Assembly: GCF_002257645.1 (NCBI RefSeq)
Contig: NZ_NQMO01000003.1
Location: 744,001 to 808,000 of the forward strand
Direction: 5' to 3'
Origin: Paenibacillus sp. XY044
GTDB lineage: Bacteria; Bacillota; Bacilli; Paenibacillales; Paenibacillaceae
DNA length: 64,000 nt
Shown piece after piece: positions 16,997-25,123 of the stretch. Under the pieces are notes generated by a model, which saw only the letters and a program-made list of their open reading frames with translations, did no database searches and was not told where the DNA came from. Made by a program: the position numbers and the translations under genes. The first letter of the stretch is position 1, and each line of letters opens with the position of its first letter.

Positions 16997-17821
16997 ATGA
17001 AAACGATGAATTGGGCTCAAAAGACGGTGCTCACGCTGATTACCTGCTTGATCACCGTGATGGCGTTGTTTCCGCTGCTCTGGGTCATTATTGCCGGGTT
17101 TAAAGAGAAAGCGGAGGTTCTTGCCACGCCGTTTCGGTTTTTTCCGAAGAAATGGATGGTTCAGAATTACACGGATATATTGGGCGATCCGGCATTCCTG
17201 AAGTCGATGGCGGTCACCTTCGGTGGGGCCGTGTTGTTTGCCGTACTTAGCCTGGTCGTGAACAGCCTGGCAGCTTATGTGTTTGCAAGACTCGAATTCC
17301 GCTTGAAGGGGTTCCTGTGGGTGTACGTCATCATAACGATGTTCATTCCCGGTATGGCCATTTTGCTGACTTCCTTTATCGTGGTCAATAAAATGGGCAT
17401 GCTCGATACCCTGGCCGTGCTCGTTCTGCCCGGCGTTGCTTCGGCCGGCCACATGTTCTTTGTACGCCAGTTTTACTTGAATATCCCCCTCGCCCTGGAG
17501 GAAGCGGCTCTGATCGACGGAGCCGGGCGGATCCGGATTTTTACGCATATCTTCATCCCGATGTCGTTTCCGGTGTTTGTCATCGTGGGAATCGGCTCCT
17601 ACCTGGCTTACTGGAACTCCTTCGTATGGCCGACGATGACGGTTACCAATCCCGATCTGTTCCAAATCATGCAGTACTTGTACACTTTCCGGTCCGAGAG
17701 GTCAACCGAGATGGGCATGCTGATGGCTGGTTCGGCATTATCCTGCCTGCCGACGATTATTTTGTTCCTGTTTTTCCAAAAGCACATTATTTCGGGCATT
17801 AAAATTTCCGGTTTGAAATAA
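16997..17821 (+). CDS. ABC sugar transporter permease (MalG type)
   Basis: A 274-residue CUT1 permease, partner of the preceding gene. Six membrane segments; the EAA motif is LEEAALIDGAGRIRIFTHIFIPM, and the C-terminus ends KHIISGIKISGLK, characteristic of MalG-like subunits. GGGAGG precedes ATG 16997, 20 bases after the MalF-type stop. It is followed after 27 bases by the DUF6259 gene, so all belong to one transcript. Confidence 0.92.
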   Translation: MKTMNWAQKTVLTLITCLITVMALFPLLWVIIAGFKEKAEVLATPFRFFPKKWMVQNYTDILGDPAFLKSMAVTFGGAVLFAVLSLVVNSLAAYVFARLEFRLKGFLWVYVIITMFIPGMAILLTSFIVVNKMGMLDTLAVLVLPGVASAGHMFFVRQFYLNIPLALEEAALIDGAGRIRIFTHIFIPMSFPVFVIVGIGSYLAYWNSFVWPTMTVTNPDLFQIMQYLYTFRSERSTEMGMLMAGSALSCLPTIILFLFFQKHIISGIKISGLK

Positions 17822-17848
17822 AGACCCCATAAGTGGAGGATGATGGTC

Positions 17849-20071
17849 ATGATTGTACTGGAGAACAGCCGGGTCCGGCTCGAATGGAGTGAAGCGGACG
17901 GAACGATCCGCCGTTTGCGCGACGTAAGCAAAGATATCGACTTTATCGCACCTTCATCCGCCGCCACTCCGTTCCGGCTGGAGAAGGATGCCGGTTTCAG
18001 CGGCGTGTTCGAACGATTCGAATGGAGCATGGAGCCGAGCGGCGGCGGCAATCAGGTGCTGCAATTAAGCTGGCATACGCCAGAGGGGGTCATCGTAAGT
18101 GCCATCGTATCGCTTCATGGCGAAGATGATTTCATTGAGTTCAGCTGCTCCGCGGTCAACGGCTCCGGGGAGAGACTGCTCAGCCTGGAATATCCGGTCA
18201 TTCCGGATATGACAGCCATCACGGCGGACGGTGAACAGGATTTTGTCGCTCACCCGTTTGCCACGGGGTTCGAAGTGCAGAACCCGATGAGACATTTTGA
18301 AATGGGAGGAACCGGTTTCCGGTTCATGCCGTACCCGGAGAGCTTCTCCGGAGCAGCGATGCAATTTTTTACGTATTACGGCAAGAACAGAAGCGGGCTG
18401 TACTTTGCGGCCGTGGATGGCGAAGGTCATCCGAAATGGCTTAATTTCTACAAGAACGAAAGCGGCCTGCTGGAAGCCTCGTTTATCCACGGCTGTGAGG
18501 ACATAGGGGCGGGCAAAGGAATCGATCCGGGCTACACCCTCCAGGTGGCCCTCCTAGAGGGAAGCGGCTGGTACGAAGCCGCAGATCGGTACAAGCGCTG
18601 GGCCGTTTGCCAGAAATGGTGCGCTCGCGGCAAGCTGTCAGACCGGGCCAGGAAAGACGGAAGCGGCTGGCTGCATGAGGAGATGGGCGCGGCAACCTTC
18701 GGCATCAATGCCGGCTCTGATAGAACACCCTGGCTGCAGGCTTATCACGACCACATCGGAACACCGATGTTCCATATTCTCGGACCGGACTGGACGAACG
18801 CCCCGCAGACCTTCTACAAGGGCGTTCCCGGCGGATTCGACGACTGGTTTCCGACCCGGTTTAACGGGGACAATATCGCTCTGATGAAAGAGCATGGCGA
18901 TAAATTTGCCCCCTTCGAGTTTGATTATTTGTACCATTTCGAAGGAGCGGACGGCCCGCTCGGAAAGGAGGCAGCCCAGAAATTCCCCGAAGAGAAAAAA
19001 AGCATCGACAAGTACCGTTTTCCGTTTCTGTGTCCGGCGCATCCCTACACCCATGATTTTCACGTCAGGCGAGATGAAGCTCTGCAGCAATGCGATCAGG
19101 TCGACTCGATTTATTACGATATATCCGCGAACAATATTTTGAAAATTTGCATGGACGATACCCATGGCCACCCGGTGGGCGCCGGCAAGGCGATCGAAGA
19201 CGCTTACCGGCGAAACTACGCCGACACGAAAGCCGCCATGATCGAGGCTGCAGGCCGGTATGTACCGATGGGAACCGAGATGATGAACGAGACGATGCTG
19301 GATTTGATCGACTATTACCAGGCACGTGCCGGGGGACAGCCTGCGGCTCCGCTGGAAGGATGGCCTATCCGTGAATTGCTGAAAACAGGAGAAGCCGTCC
19401 TTATCCCGATGTTTACCTATGTATACCATGAATACGGCGCGTTGCGGCTGGACGGTTGGGGGAAGCTGACGGAGGAAATCGGCTCGCTCTACTATTTTAC
19501 GGTAGCGCGGACCTATCTGTGGGGCGGGTTATATGAGTTGAACTATGAATACAGTCCGATGGAATCGCTTGGGGGAGCGGAGAATGCTCCCGAGGAGCAC
19601 TACTATCCATTTGAGCCGAGAGGCTACGCATTTTCGGATAAAAGGGCAGCATACCTGTCGCTGTATGCCAAGCTGCGAACCGGGGCCGCCAATAAGTATT
19701 GGGCTTACGGGCGGATGCTTCAGCCGTTCCCGTTTGAATGTTCTGAGGTACGCATGGATTGGTTCCATTACAATCACGGCAAGGATTCCGCGGAATATAA
19801 CAATTCGGGCGAGCTGCTCACCAATTCGATCGTTCATTCGGCTTGGGATTACGGCGGGGAAAGCGTCGGTTTATTCTTCGCGAATGTGAAGGAAGAGGAG
19901 CAGTCGATTCATATCCGGCTCAAGCCGAATGACTACGGGAAAACTGCTTGCGCCGGACGGCTGTTCATGCAGGGGAAAGAGGAAGAGCCCTTCCATTGTT
20001 CCTTTACAGGAGACGGTGAGACGGAGCTTCGTATCCCTTCACATAGCGTCATCCTGCTGGAGTTATCATAG
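17849..20071 (+). CDS. DUF6259-type large cytosolic protein, putative TIM-barrel glycosidase
   Basis: A 740-residue protein with no signal peptide. The N-terminal 230 residues look like a beta-sandwich (MIVLENSRVRLEWSEADG ... RLLSLEYPVIP), followed by a TIM-barrel-like region with strand-end acids, for example PMFHILGPDWTN, FAPFEFDYLYHFEG, VDSIYYDISANN and VPMGTEMMNETMLD, and a C-terminal beta domain (NVKEEEQSIHIRLKPNDYG). This layout is that of retaining glycosidases and of DUF6259 proteins, whose activity I do not know. The start is ATG 17849, since GTGGAGG would abut the ATGs at 17840 and 17843. Directly after the importer genes, it probably hydrolyses part of the imported oligosaccharide. 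Confidence 0.65.
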   Translation: MIVLENSRVRLEWSEADGTIRRLRDVSKDIDFIAPSSAATPFRLEKDAGFSGVFERFEWSMEPSGGGNQVLQLSWHTPEGVIVSAIVSLHGEDDFIEFSCSAVNGSGERLLSLEYPVIPDMTAITADGEQDFVAHPFATGFEVQNPMRHFEMGGTGFRFMPYPESFSGAAMQFFTYYGKNRSGLYFAAVDGEGHPKWLNFYKNESGLLEASFIHGCEDIGAGKGIDPGYTLQVALLEGSGWYEAADRYKRWAVCQKWCARGKLSDRARKDGSGWLHEEMGAATFGINAGSDRTPWLQAYHDHIGTPMFHILGPDWTNAPQTFYKGVPGGFDDWFPTRFNGDNIALMKEHGDKFAPFEFDYLYHFEGADGPLGKEAAQKFPEEKKSIDKYRFPFLCPAHPYTHDFHVRRDEALQQCDQVDSIYYDISANNILKICMDDTHGHPVGAGKAIEDAYRRNYADTKAAMIEAAGRYVPMGTEMMNETMLDLIDYYQARAGGQPAAPLEGWPIRELLKTGEAVLIPMFTYVYHEYGALRLDGWGKLTEEIGSLYYFTVARTYLWGGLYELNYEYSPMESLGGAENAPEEHYYPFEPRGYAFSDKRAAYLSLYAKLRTGAANKYWAYGRMLQPFPFECSEVRMDWFHYNHGKDSAEYNNSGELLTNSIVHSAWDYGGESVGLFFANVKEEEQSIHIRLKPNDYGKTACAGRLFMQGKEEEPFHCSFTGDGETELRIPSHSVILLELS

Positions 20072-20099
20072 CTTCATTTCAACGTGTTGTTCATCACCT

Positions 20100-20370
20100 G
20101 ATATCACCAATATTTCAAAGGATGGTGCCAGTTATGTTAAGAAACAAAATTGCAGCTGGTATTCCAGCGAGGCTTATTTTGGCGCAAGGCAGCTGAACGG
20201 AGGGCAAATACTGAATGAGACCCAGTTCCAGAGCCTGACCGATTATACGAAATTTAACCGTCTCGTTTAATTCGGGAAACAACCATAGTGTGTGGAGATT
20301 TATGCCGGGCTGTGGGCAAACGGGGATACATGGATTCAGGCCGATGAATTCAGCCTGAAGAAGAACGGGT
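20100..20370 (+). pseudogene. Decayed remnant of a carbohydrate-binding-module C-terminus
   Basis: In one frame the text reads SSEAYFGARQLNGGQILNE and YTKFNRLV, is broken by stops at 20268 and 20283, then resumes as EIYAGLWANGDTWIQADEF followed by SLKKNG and a stop. The ending W-I-Q-A-D-E-F-S-L is the usual C-terminal strand of jelly-roll binding modules at the ends of secreted Paenibacillus glycosidases. The catalytic part is gone. A further scrap DATALKAGQYTLG appears near 20385. It suggests that another secreted enzyme was lost from this locus. Confidence 0.5.
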
Positions 20371-20555
20371 GATGGATGAGGACGGCTTTTTAGGATGCAA
20401 CTGCCCTGAAAGCCGGCCAATACACCTTAGGAAGGGGATCGGCAGCATGATGAATCGATTGGAGCAGGCCATCTAAACCGTGGGTCATCCACGTGCCGGA
20501 AAAATGATCATAGCAGGTCATTCCGATTGAATATGATTGAGCAGGAGGAGAAGAC
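20371..20555. other. Gap with no intact gene
   Basis: Apart from short degenerate coding-like scraps continuing the remnant upstream, nothing is recognisable until the GGAGGAG site of the next gene. Confidence 0.4.
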
Positions 20556-22568
20556 ATGATTGATTTTCCCGAGCGATTTATCAAGAGCAGCGGATTTGAT
20601 TTACTGGGACATCATGCTCCGGAAGTGAATAGCCGTCCACTGGATGAACATACGTATCACTGCACGCTGACATTTAAGCTGGTTGAAGAAGTGAGACAGG
20701 ATGACTGGCAGATGTGGCTGATTCCGGCATTCCGGCCGGATTTCCACTGGGCTCCTCATCTGGCGCCTACAGACCGTCACAAGATGGACCAGCACTGTTT
20801 CCGCTCTCCTGCCCTGATTGCTCAGGAAGGGAGCCTCACGTTAATATTGATTCCCGATCTGGATTTGCTGTCACAGGAACCACCCGTCAGGTGGTACATG
20901 GATCTGGATGCTCCGAACAACCGGCTTGTGCTTGGTATGGGGAATACCCGCGTCGACGGACATGTTCTGTTCGAAAAGGCTCCAGGGGCATCCTATCAGC
21001 CGGGATACGTATCTGTCGGCTTCTATTTGATGATGTTTGAGGATGGGGATATCGCCATGAATCCATGGCGCCCTGCACTTGAATGGATGTGGCGAAAATG
21101 GGGCGGACCGCAATTTCGCGAAGGAGCGCCTAGGGTCGCTCCGCTGCTGAACTATGTCCGGCATACGTATCATTGGGCTTTTCACCATTGGAAAGACGAG
21201 GTGTGGCAGCAATTTGAACTGGACGGACGAATGGTGGGCGCACCCGTATTTATCGTAGACGTCAGCCAAAGCCCGAATTATCCCGGAATACCCAGCGAAC
21301 GAGAAAGTAGGTCGATCTGGAATCAAGCCTGGTTCAGCTCTTTGCGTTCCGCGCAGGGATTATACCGATACGGGCAGGAGCAGGGAGATCCGGAGCTTGA
21401 AAGGAAGGCACTCTTGGCAAAGGAGCTGGCGCTCGCTGCTCCGCAGCGCGGCGGCTTCTTCCCGGCTGTCATCGCTACGGAGATGAGGCGGGTTATGGTC
21501 GATGGGCAGGAGGTTAACCGGTCGGGGAGCTGGGATGCTTCCTTTTGGGGAAATTCCAATCGCAACCCGCTGTTTCCATGGGGCTCCATTGCCGATGCGC
21601 CTTACCATGTGCTGGACATGAGCTGGACTGCGCTGCTTATGCTGCGCTGGTATGACGAACTGGAGCCGGATCATAGGCTCGTCGAATACGCCATGCGGTA
21701 TGCCGATGCGCTGCTGTCTCTGCAAGTTTCGAAAGGCTACTTCCCCGCCTGGCTCGATCAGCGGACGCTTGAACCGGTCTCACCATTGGCGGAGTCGCCG
21801 GAAACTTCGCTGTCGGTCACTTTTTTGCTTAAGATGCATGAGATCGTTCCGGATCCGAAATATAGAGATGCCGCTTTAAGTGCGATGGAAGTCGTGTTGT
21901 CGGAGATCGTACCCGACGGCCGCTGGGAGGATTTCGAGACCTACTGGTCATGTTGCTCTTACGGGCAAAAGGATTTGCCTGGCAATAAAGTAGTGCGGAA
22001 CAACATGTATAAGCAGTGTAATTTCTCGATGTATTGGACGGCAGAGGCGCTTTATTACTGCTACCAATTAACCGGGGACAGGCGGTATTTGGACAGCGGA
22101 CAGCGCTGTCTGGATGAGCTGCTGATGACGCAGGCCTCCTGGCAGCCGCCTTATATCTATGTGGAGACGCTCGGAGGGTTCGGCGTCATGAATTGCGACG
22201 GAGAATGGAACGATGCGCGCCAAAGCCTGTTTGCTGAGCTTATCCTGCTGTATGGACTGGAGCTTGACCGCGCCGAGTATATTGAACGCGGAATAGCAGC
22301 CCTCCGGGCATCCTTCGTCATGATGTATTGTCCCGAAAACAGCCGGACCCGGGATCAATGGGAGAAGGTCTACCCATTTTTTAATGAAAAAGATTACGGC
22401 TTCATGATGGAGAACTACGGACATGGGGGAGAGACAAATGCGGAAGGGCTCGGCATGGGCACATTTACGATCTATGATTGGGGCAATGGAGCTGCCGCCG
22501 AAGCCTATATGCGCATCAAGAGTCATCTTAGCGGTGTGTTGAAGGAACGATATCATTATGAGATCTGA
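20556..22568 (+). CDS. Large helical-barrel glycosidase-like protein, function unknown
   Basis: A 670-residue protein without signal peptide. Residues 1-200 are beta-rich; from about 250 to 640 helices with repeated Trp/Tyr/Glu patterns (SWTALLMLRWYDEL, AMRYADALLSLQ, AEALYYCYQLTGDRRYLDSG) suggest an (alpha/alpha)6 barrel of the six-hairpin glycosidase type. A cysteine pair, C466-C467 in FETYWSCCSYG, followed by C488, is reminiscent of the Cys/Glu zinc site of GH127 beta-L-arabinofuranosidases, although I could not match the spacing. An exo-beta-arabinofuranosidase would complete arabinan degradation here; that is a guess. GGAGGAG lies 7 bases before ATG 20556. Confidence 0.6.
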   Translation: MIDFPERFIKSSGFDLLGHHAPEVNSRPLDEHTYHCTLTFKLVEEVRQDDWQMWLIPAFRPDFHWAPHLAPTDRHKMDQHCFRSPALIAQEGSLTLILIPDLDLLSQEPPVRWYMDLDAPNNRLVLGMGNTRVDGHVLFEKAPGASYQPGYVSVGFYLMMFEDGDIAMNPWRPALEWMWRKWGGPQFREGAPRVAPLLNYVRHTYHWAFHHWKDEVWQQFELDGRMVGAPVFIVDVSQSPNYPGIPSERESRSIWNQAWFSSLRSAQGLYRYGQEQGDPELERKALLAKELALAAPQRGGFFPAVIATEMRRVMVDGQEVNRSGSWDASFWGNSNRNPLFPWGSIADAPYHVLDMSWTALLMLRWYDELEPDHRLVEYAMRYADALLSLQVSKGYFPAWLDQRTLEPVSPLAESPETSLSVTFLLKMHEIVPDPKYRDAALSAMEVVLSEIVPDGRWEDFETYWSCCSYGQKDLPGNKVVRNNMYKQCNFSMYWTAEALYYCYQLTGDRRYLDSGQRCLDELLMTQASWQPPYIYVETLGGFGVMNCDGEWNDARQSLFAELILLYGLELDRAEYIERGIAALRASFVMMYCPENSRTRDQWEKVYPFFNEKDYGFMMENYGHGGETNAEGLGMGTFTIYDWGNGAAAEAYMRIKSHLSGVLKERYHYEI

Positions 22569-22691
22569 AGAACCACGAGGCAGTTTTAGGTACAATATGG
22601 GGGGTTATGTTGATAACCAGCCTATAAGGTGATAGTGTGAATTCATGAGCTCCCTGCTCGCCGGAAGGTTTCTAGTCGTACGGAGGATAAG

Positions 22692-23705
22692 ATGGATAAA
22701 CATACGATTTACCACATTGCCGAACGGGTCGGTGTTTCACCGTCCACGGTATCGAGAGCGTTATCGGGAAGAGGGTACTGCGGGGCCAAGACGAAGAGCA
22801 AAATTATCGCTGCGGCAAAAGAACTGAACTATGCGCCGGACAATGCGGCGAAGATTCTCAAAATGAGGCAGACGAACAAGGTCATTTTTGCAGTTCCCGA
22901 TATTTGCAATCCCTTTTACTTCGATATGATCAACGGAATCAATCAGGTGTTGGAAGAGCATGATTACCTGATGATTTTATTCTATACGAAGCACAGCCTG
23001 AAGGAAGAGCTGAAGGCTATTCAGAACTTGAAGGAGAATGTGGCAGACGGCATGATTATGGTGTCGTTTCATTTTGGCGAAGAGAACATCAGCGCCATCA
23101 ATGCGCTGCAGTCGCCCGTCGTTCTGACGAACAGATACGTCTCTCCGGAAGGAGAGGACCAGTTCGATTATGTTTACGTGGACACCTATGAAGGAATAAA
23201 ATTAAGCACGGAGCATTTGATCGGACAGGGCATGCGAAACATAGCCTTTGTTGGCGGCAAGCTGAGCGAACAGACGGGGCATGAGCGCTTTTGCGGGTTC
23301 CGGGACGCGATGCTGAACGCCAACATTCCGGTGGTCCCCCGATTAATCGCCGAATCGGATTATACGGAAAGCGGCGGCTATATGACGGCCAAGACATGGC
23401 TGCAGGGTCCGGGTCGTCCAGAAGCCGTCGTCGTGACGAATGACTTGATGGCCATCGGCGTCATGAAGGCTTGTGAGGAAGCCGGTCTCCGCATTCCAGA
23501 AGATATTGCCGTGGTGGGTATGGATAATCTTGATCTCGCGTCGCGTGTACATCCCAAGCTGACCTCCGTCTCTTTGATGCAGGAGGAAATCGGCCGCAAG
23601 GCCGCCCAAATTCTCATGAGCCGCATCCGCGGCATTCCCCTGGAAGAGCGAGCCGTCAAGCTTCATCCGCGGTTGGTTGTCCGGGACTCCAGCCTGAGAA
23701 CATGA
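22692..23705 (+). CDS. LacI family transcriptional regulator (second of the locus)
   Basis: A 337-residue LacI/GalR regulator: helix-turn-helix TIYHIAERVGVSPSTVSRALSG (residues 5-26), hinge YAPDNAAKILKMRQ, sugar-binding domain VIFAVPDICNPFYFDMINGI to VVGMDNLDLASRVHPKLTSV. GGAGG lies before ATG 22692. It closes the arabinan cluster and ends at a terminator. Its HTH differs from that at 7662, so it probably recognises different operators, possibly the 14543-14565 repeat. Confidence 0.92.
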   Translation: MDKHTIYHIAERVGVSPSTVSRALSGRGYCGAKTKSKIIAAAKELNYAPDNAAKILKMRQTNKVIFAVPDICNPFYFDMINGINQVLEEHDYLMILFYTKHSLKEELKAIQNLKENVADGMIMVSFHFGEENISAINALQSPVVLTNRYVSPEGEDQFDYVYVDTYEGIKLSTEHLIGQGMRNIAFVGGKLSEQTGHERFCGFRDAMLNANIPVVPRLIAESDYTESGGYMTAKTWLQGPGRPEAVVVTNDLMAIGVMKACEEAGLRIPEDIAVVGMDNLDLASRVHPKLTSVSLMQEEIGRKAAQILMSRIRGIPLEERAVKLHPRLVVRDSSLRT

Positions 23706-23794
23706 GCTTTGAAATTGGAATCTCAGCATGCGAAAGGTCACGGCAATGATTTACCCGACTTCCGGATTCATATGGACATGATAAATGATCAGCG

Positions 23795-23822
23795 AAGGAG
23801 CTGCAGAAGCAGCTTCTTTTTT
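23795..23822 (+). terminator. Terminator at the end of the arabinan locus
   Basis: Stem GAAGGAGCTGC / GCAGCTTCTTT (one wobble), 4-base loop AGAA, followed by a run of T. It lies 90 bases after the second LacI stop. Confidence 0.75.
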
Positions 23823-24077
23823 GTGAATAGGCTGTTTTGACGAAGGACAGCCGATTTTTCAATAAACCGCAGAAATCATTGAGGATAATTTTCTAAATGG
23901 AACTTACCGGATCTTTTTGTTTTAACTACGCCGGCGGTGCGCCTTTAGCATCATTTCCTCGATCTTTTCTGCAGCTTGATCTATTTGTGATACTGGCAAA
24001 GAAGATGGTGTATTTTCCACTATTTCTTTTTTTTGAAGAAATCGTCCTAGGAAGCAGACGAATGATAGTAGGGTGAA
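23823..24077. other. Non-coding gap before TetR gene
   Basis: No supported gene; the sequence is AT-rich without clear repeats and leads into the TetR promoter region. Confidence 0.4.
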
Positions 24078-24117
24078 CTTGACATCCCCCTCAAGCCCAT
24101 ACTAATGTTATGTCAAG
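24078..24117 (+). promoter_or_regulatory. Promoter region of TetR with inverted repeat
   Basis: CTTGACAT (24078-24085) and ATGTCAAG (24110-24117) form a perfect inverted repeat. The left arm contains a TTGACA -35-like box and the right arm abuts the ribosome-binding site of the TetR gene, so binding would block the TetR promoter. Confidence 0.5.
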
Positions 24118-24128
24118 AGGTGGAATAC

Positions 24129-24692
24129 ATGAGCAAGAAGCAAGACATTATGGCAGCCACGCTGGACTTGATTCATGAAGAGGGGCTGCAGTCGGTAACC
24201 TTCTCCAAAATATTTAAGAGAGCCAATGTAGGTTCCGGCACGATATATAACTATTTTGCCAATAAAGAAGAGATAGTTAATGCGGTTTACAAAGAAGCAC
24301 GTACACATATGGGGGAGTACCTCCTTCAGGGTTATATCCCGGATGCGAGCCTCTATGAGCGCTTTAAATGCCTGCAGTTGAACAGGCTGAAGTTCGGCAT
24401 CCATTCTCCCAAAGAGTTCCTGTTTATCGACAGCTTTTCCTTTTCCCCGTATATTTCGCCAGAGCTGCGTAACATGGGCGATGCCCTCCATTCGAGCGAT
24501 GTGGTCATTTCCTTGATTGTCGAGGGCCAGAAGCAGGGAATCATCAAAGAAATGGACCCCCATTTATGCCATCAGCTCATCCATGGGATCATTTCTTCCA
24601 TTCTGAAAGGATATTATATTCAGAAATATCCCTTGAACGAGGTCCAGATTCAACAAGTGTTGGAAGCCTCTTGGAAAGCCATACTCGTATAG
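24129..24692 (+). CDS. TetR/AcrR family transcriptional regulator
   Basis: A 187-residue TetR-type repressor: MSKKQDIMAATLDLIHEEGLQSVTFSKIFKRANVGSGTIYNYFANKEEIVNAVY holds the three DNA-binding helices; the C-terminal domain would bind an unknown ligand. I start at ATG 24129, 7 bases after AGAGGTGG, rather than the ATG at 24105, which overlaps the operator-like repeat. It ends at a strong terminator and precedes an SDR/monooxygenase pair whose promoter is packed with GGAAT-type palindromes, likely its targets. Confidence 0.9.
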   Translation: MSKKQDIMAATLDLIHEEGLQSVTFSKIFKRANVGSGTIYNYFANKEEIVNAVYKEARTHMGEYLLQGYIPDASLYERFKCLQLNRLKFGIHSPKEFLFIDSFSFSPYISPELRNMGDALHSSDVVISLIVEGQKQGIIKEMDPHLCHQLIHGIISSILKGYYIQKYPLNEVQIQQVLEASWKAILV

Positions 24693-24693
24693 A

Positions 24694-24735
24694 AACAGCC
24701 TTTTGGACGTCCGAAGTCTCAAAAGGCTGTTTTTT
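24694..24735 (+). terminator. Terminator after TetR gene
   Basis: AACAGCCTTTT (24694-24704) pairs with AAAAGGCTGTT (24721-24731), followed by T residues. Confidence 0.85.
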
Positions 24736-24780
24736 GTCTCGATTTTCTCTCCCCAAAGAATTTCAATTAACAATTACCCA

Positions 24781-25097
24781 TTAGAATATACATTCCAATT
24801 GCGATATCATCTAGTGTCTCAATTTAACAACATGTATTGGAATGCTTATTCCACTACAATGCATTTTTAAGAAGATAACATTCCATTTTCTACGAGCCAT
24901 TTTTAAACCGGATAATGAAAGATCTTGTTTTTTCATTTGCCATTGGCACAAAAACGTAATAATTAGCGGATGAACCCAAGCTAAAATAACTTTTGGTTTG
25001 GGAAAATGTTTAAATCTCCACATTGGAATAATTATTCCAAAAACCATTGACACAAAGAAGAAGTAGGGATATACTACGTTTTGAATGAATATTCCAA
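24781..25097 (+). promoter_or_regulatory. SDR promoter with four GGAAT/ATTCC palindromes
   Basis: Related inverted repeats occur at 24781-24798 (TTAGAATATACATTCCAA), 24837-24854 (TTGGAATGCTTATTCCAC), 25023-25040 (TTGGAATAATTATTCCAA, a perfect 18-bp palindrome) and 25081-25097 (TTGAATGAATATTCCAA). The last two flank a strong promoter, TTGACA (25047-25052), 17 bases, TATACT (25070-25075), that drives the SDR gene. This is a typical arrangement for TetR-type repression. No gene is present in this 390-base stretch. Confidence 0.75.
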
Positions 25098-25123
25098 AAA
25101 TATGTTGAGGAGGCATTTTTGAT

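Noticed and set aside
16973..17665. Open frame of 230 codons antisense to the MalG-type permease
   Set aside because: Rich in His/Gln/Arg/Asp as expected of the complement of hydrophobic codons; no support.
18638..19429. Open frame of 263 codons antisense to the DUF6259 gene
   Set aside because: No ribosome-binding site and low-complexity composition; a shadow of high third-base GC.
24781..25097. Palindromes considered as insertion-sequence ends
   Set aside because: No transposase or target-site duplication nearby; they cluster around a promoter as operators do.
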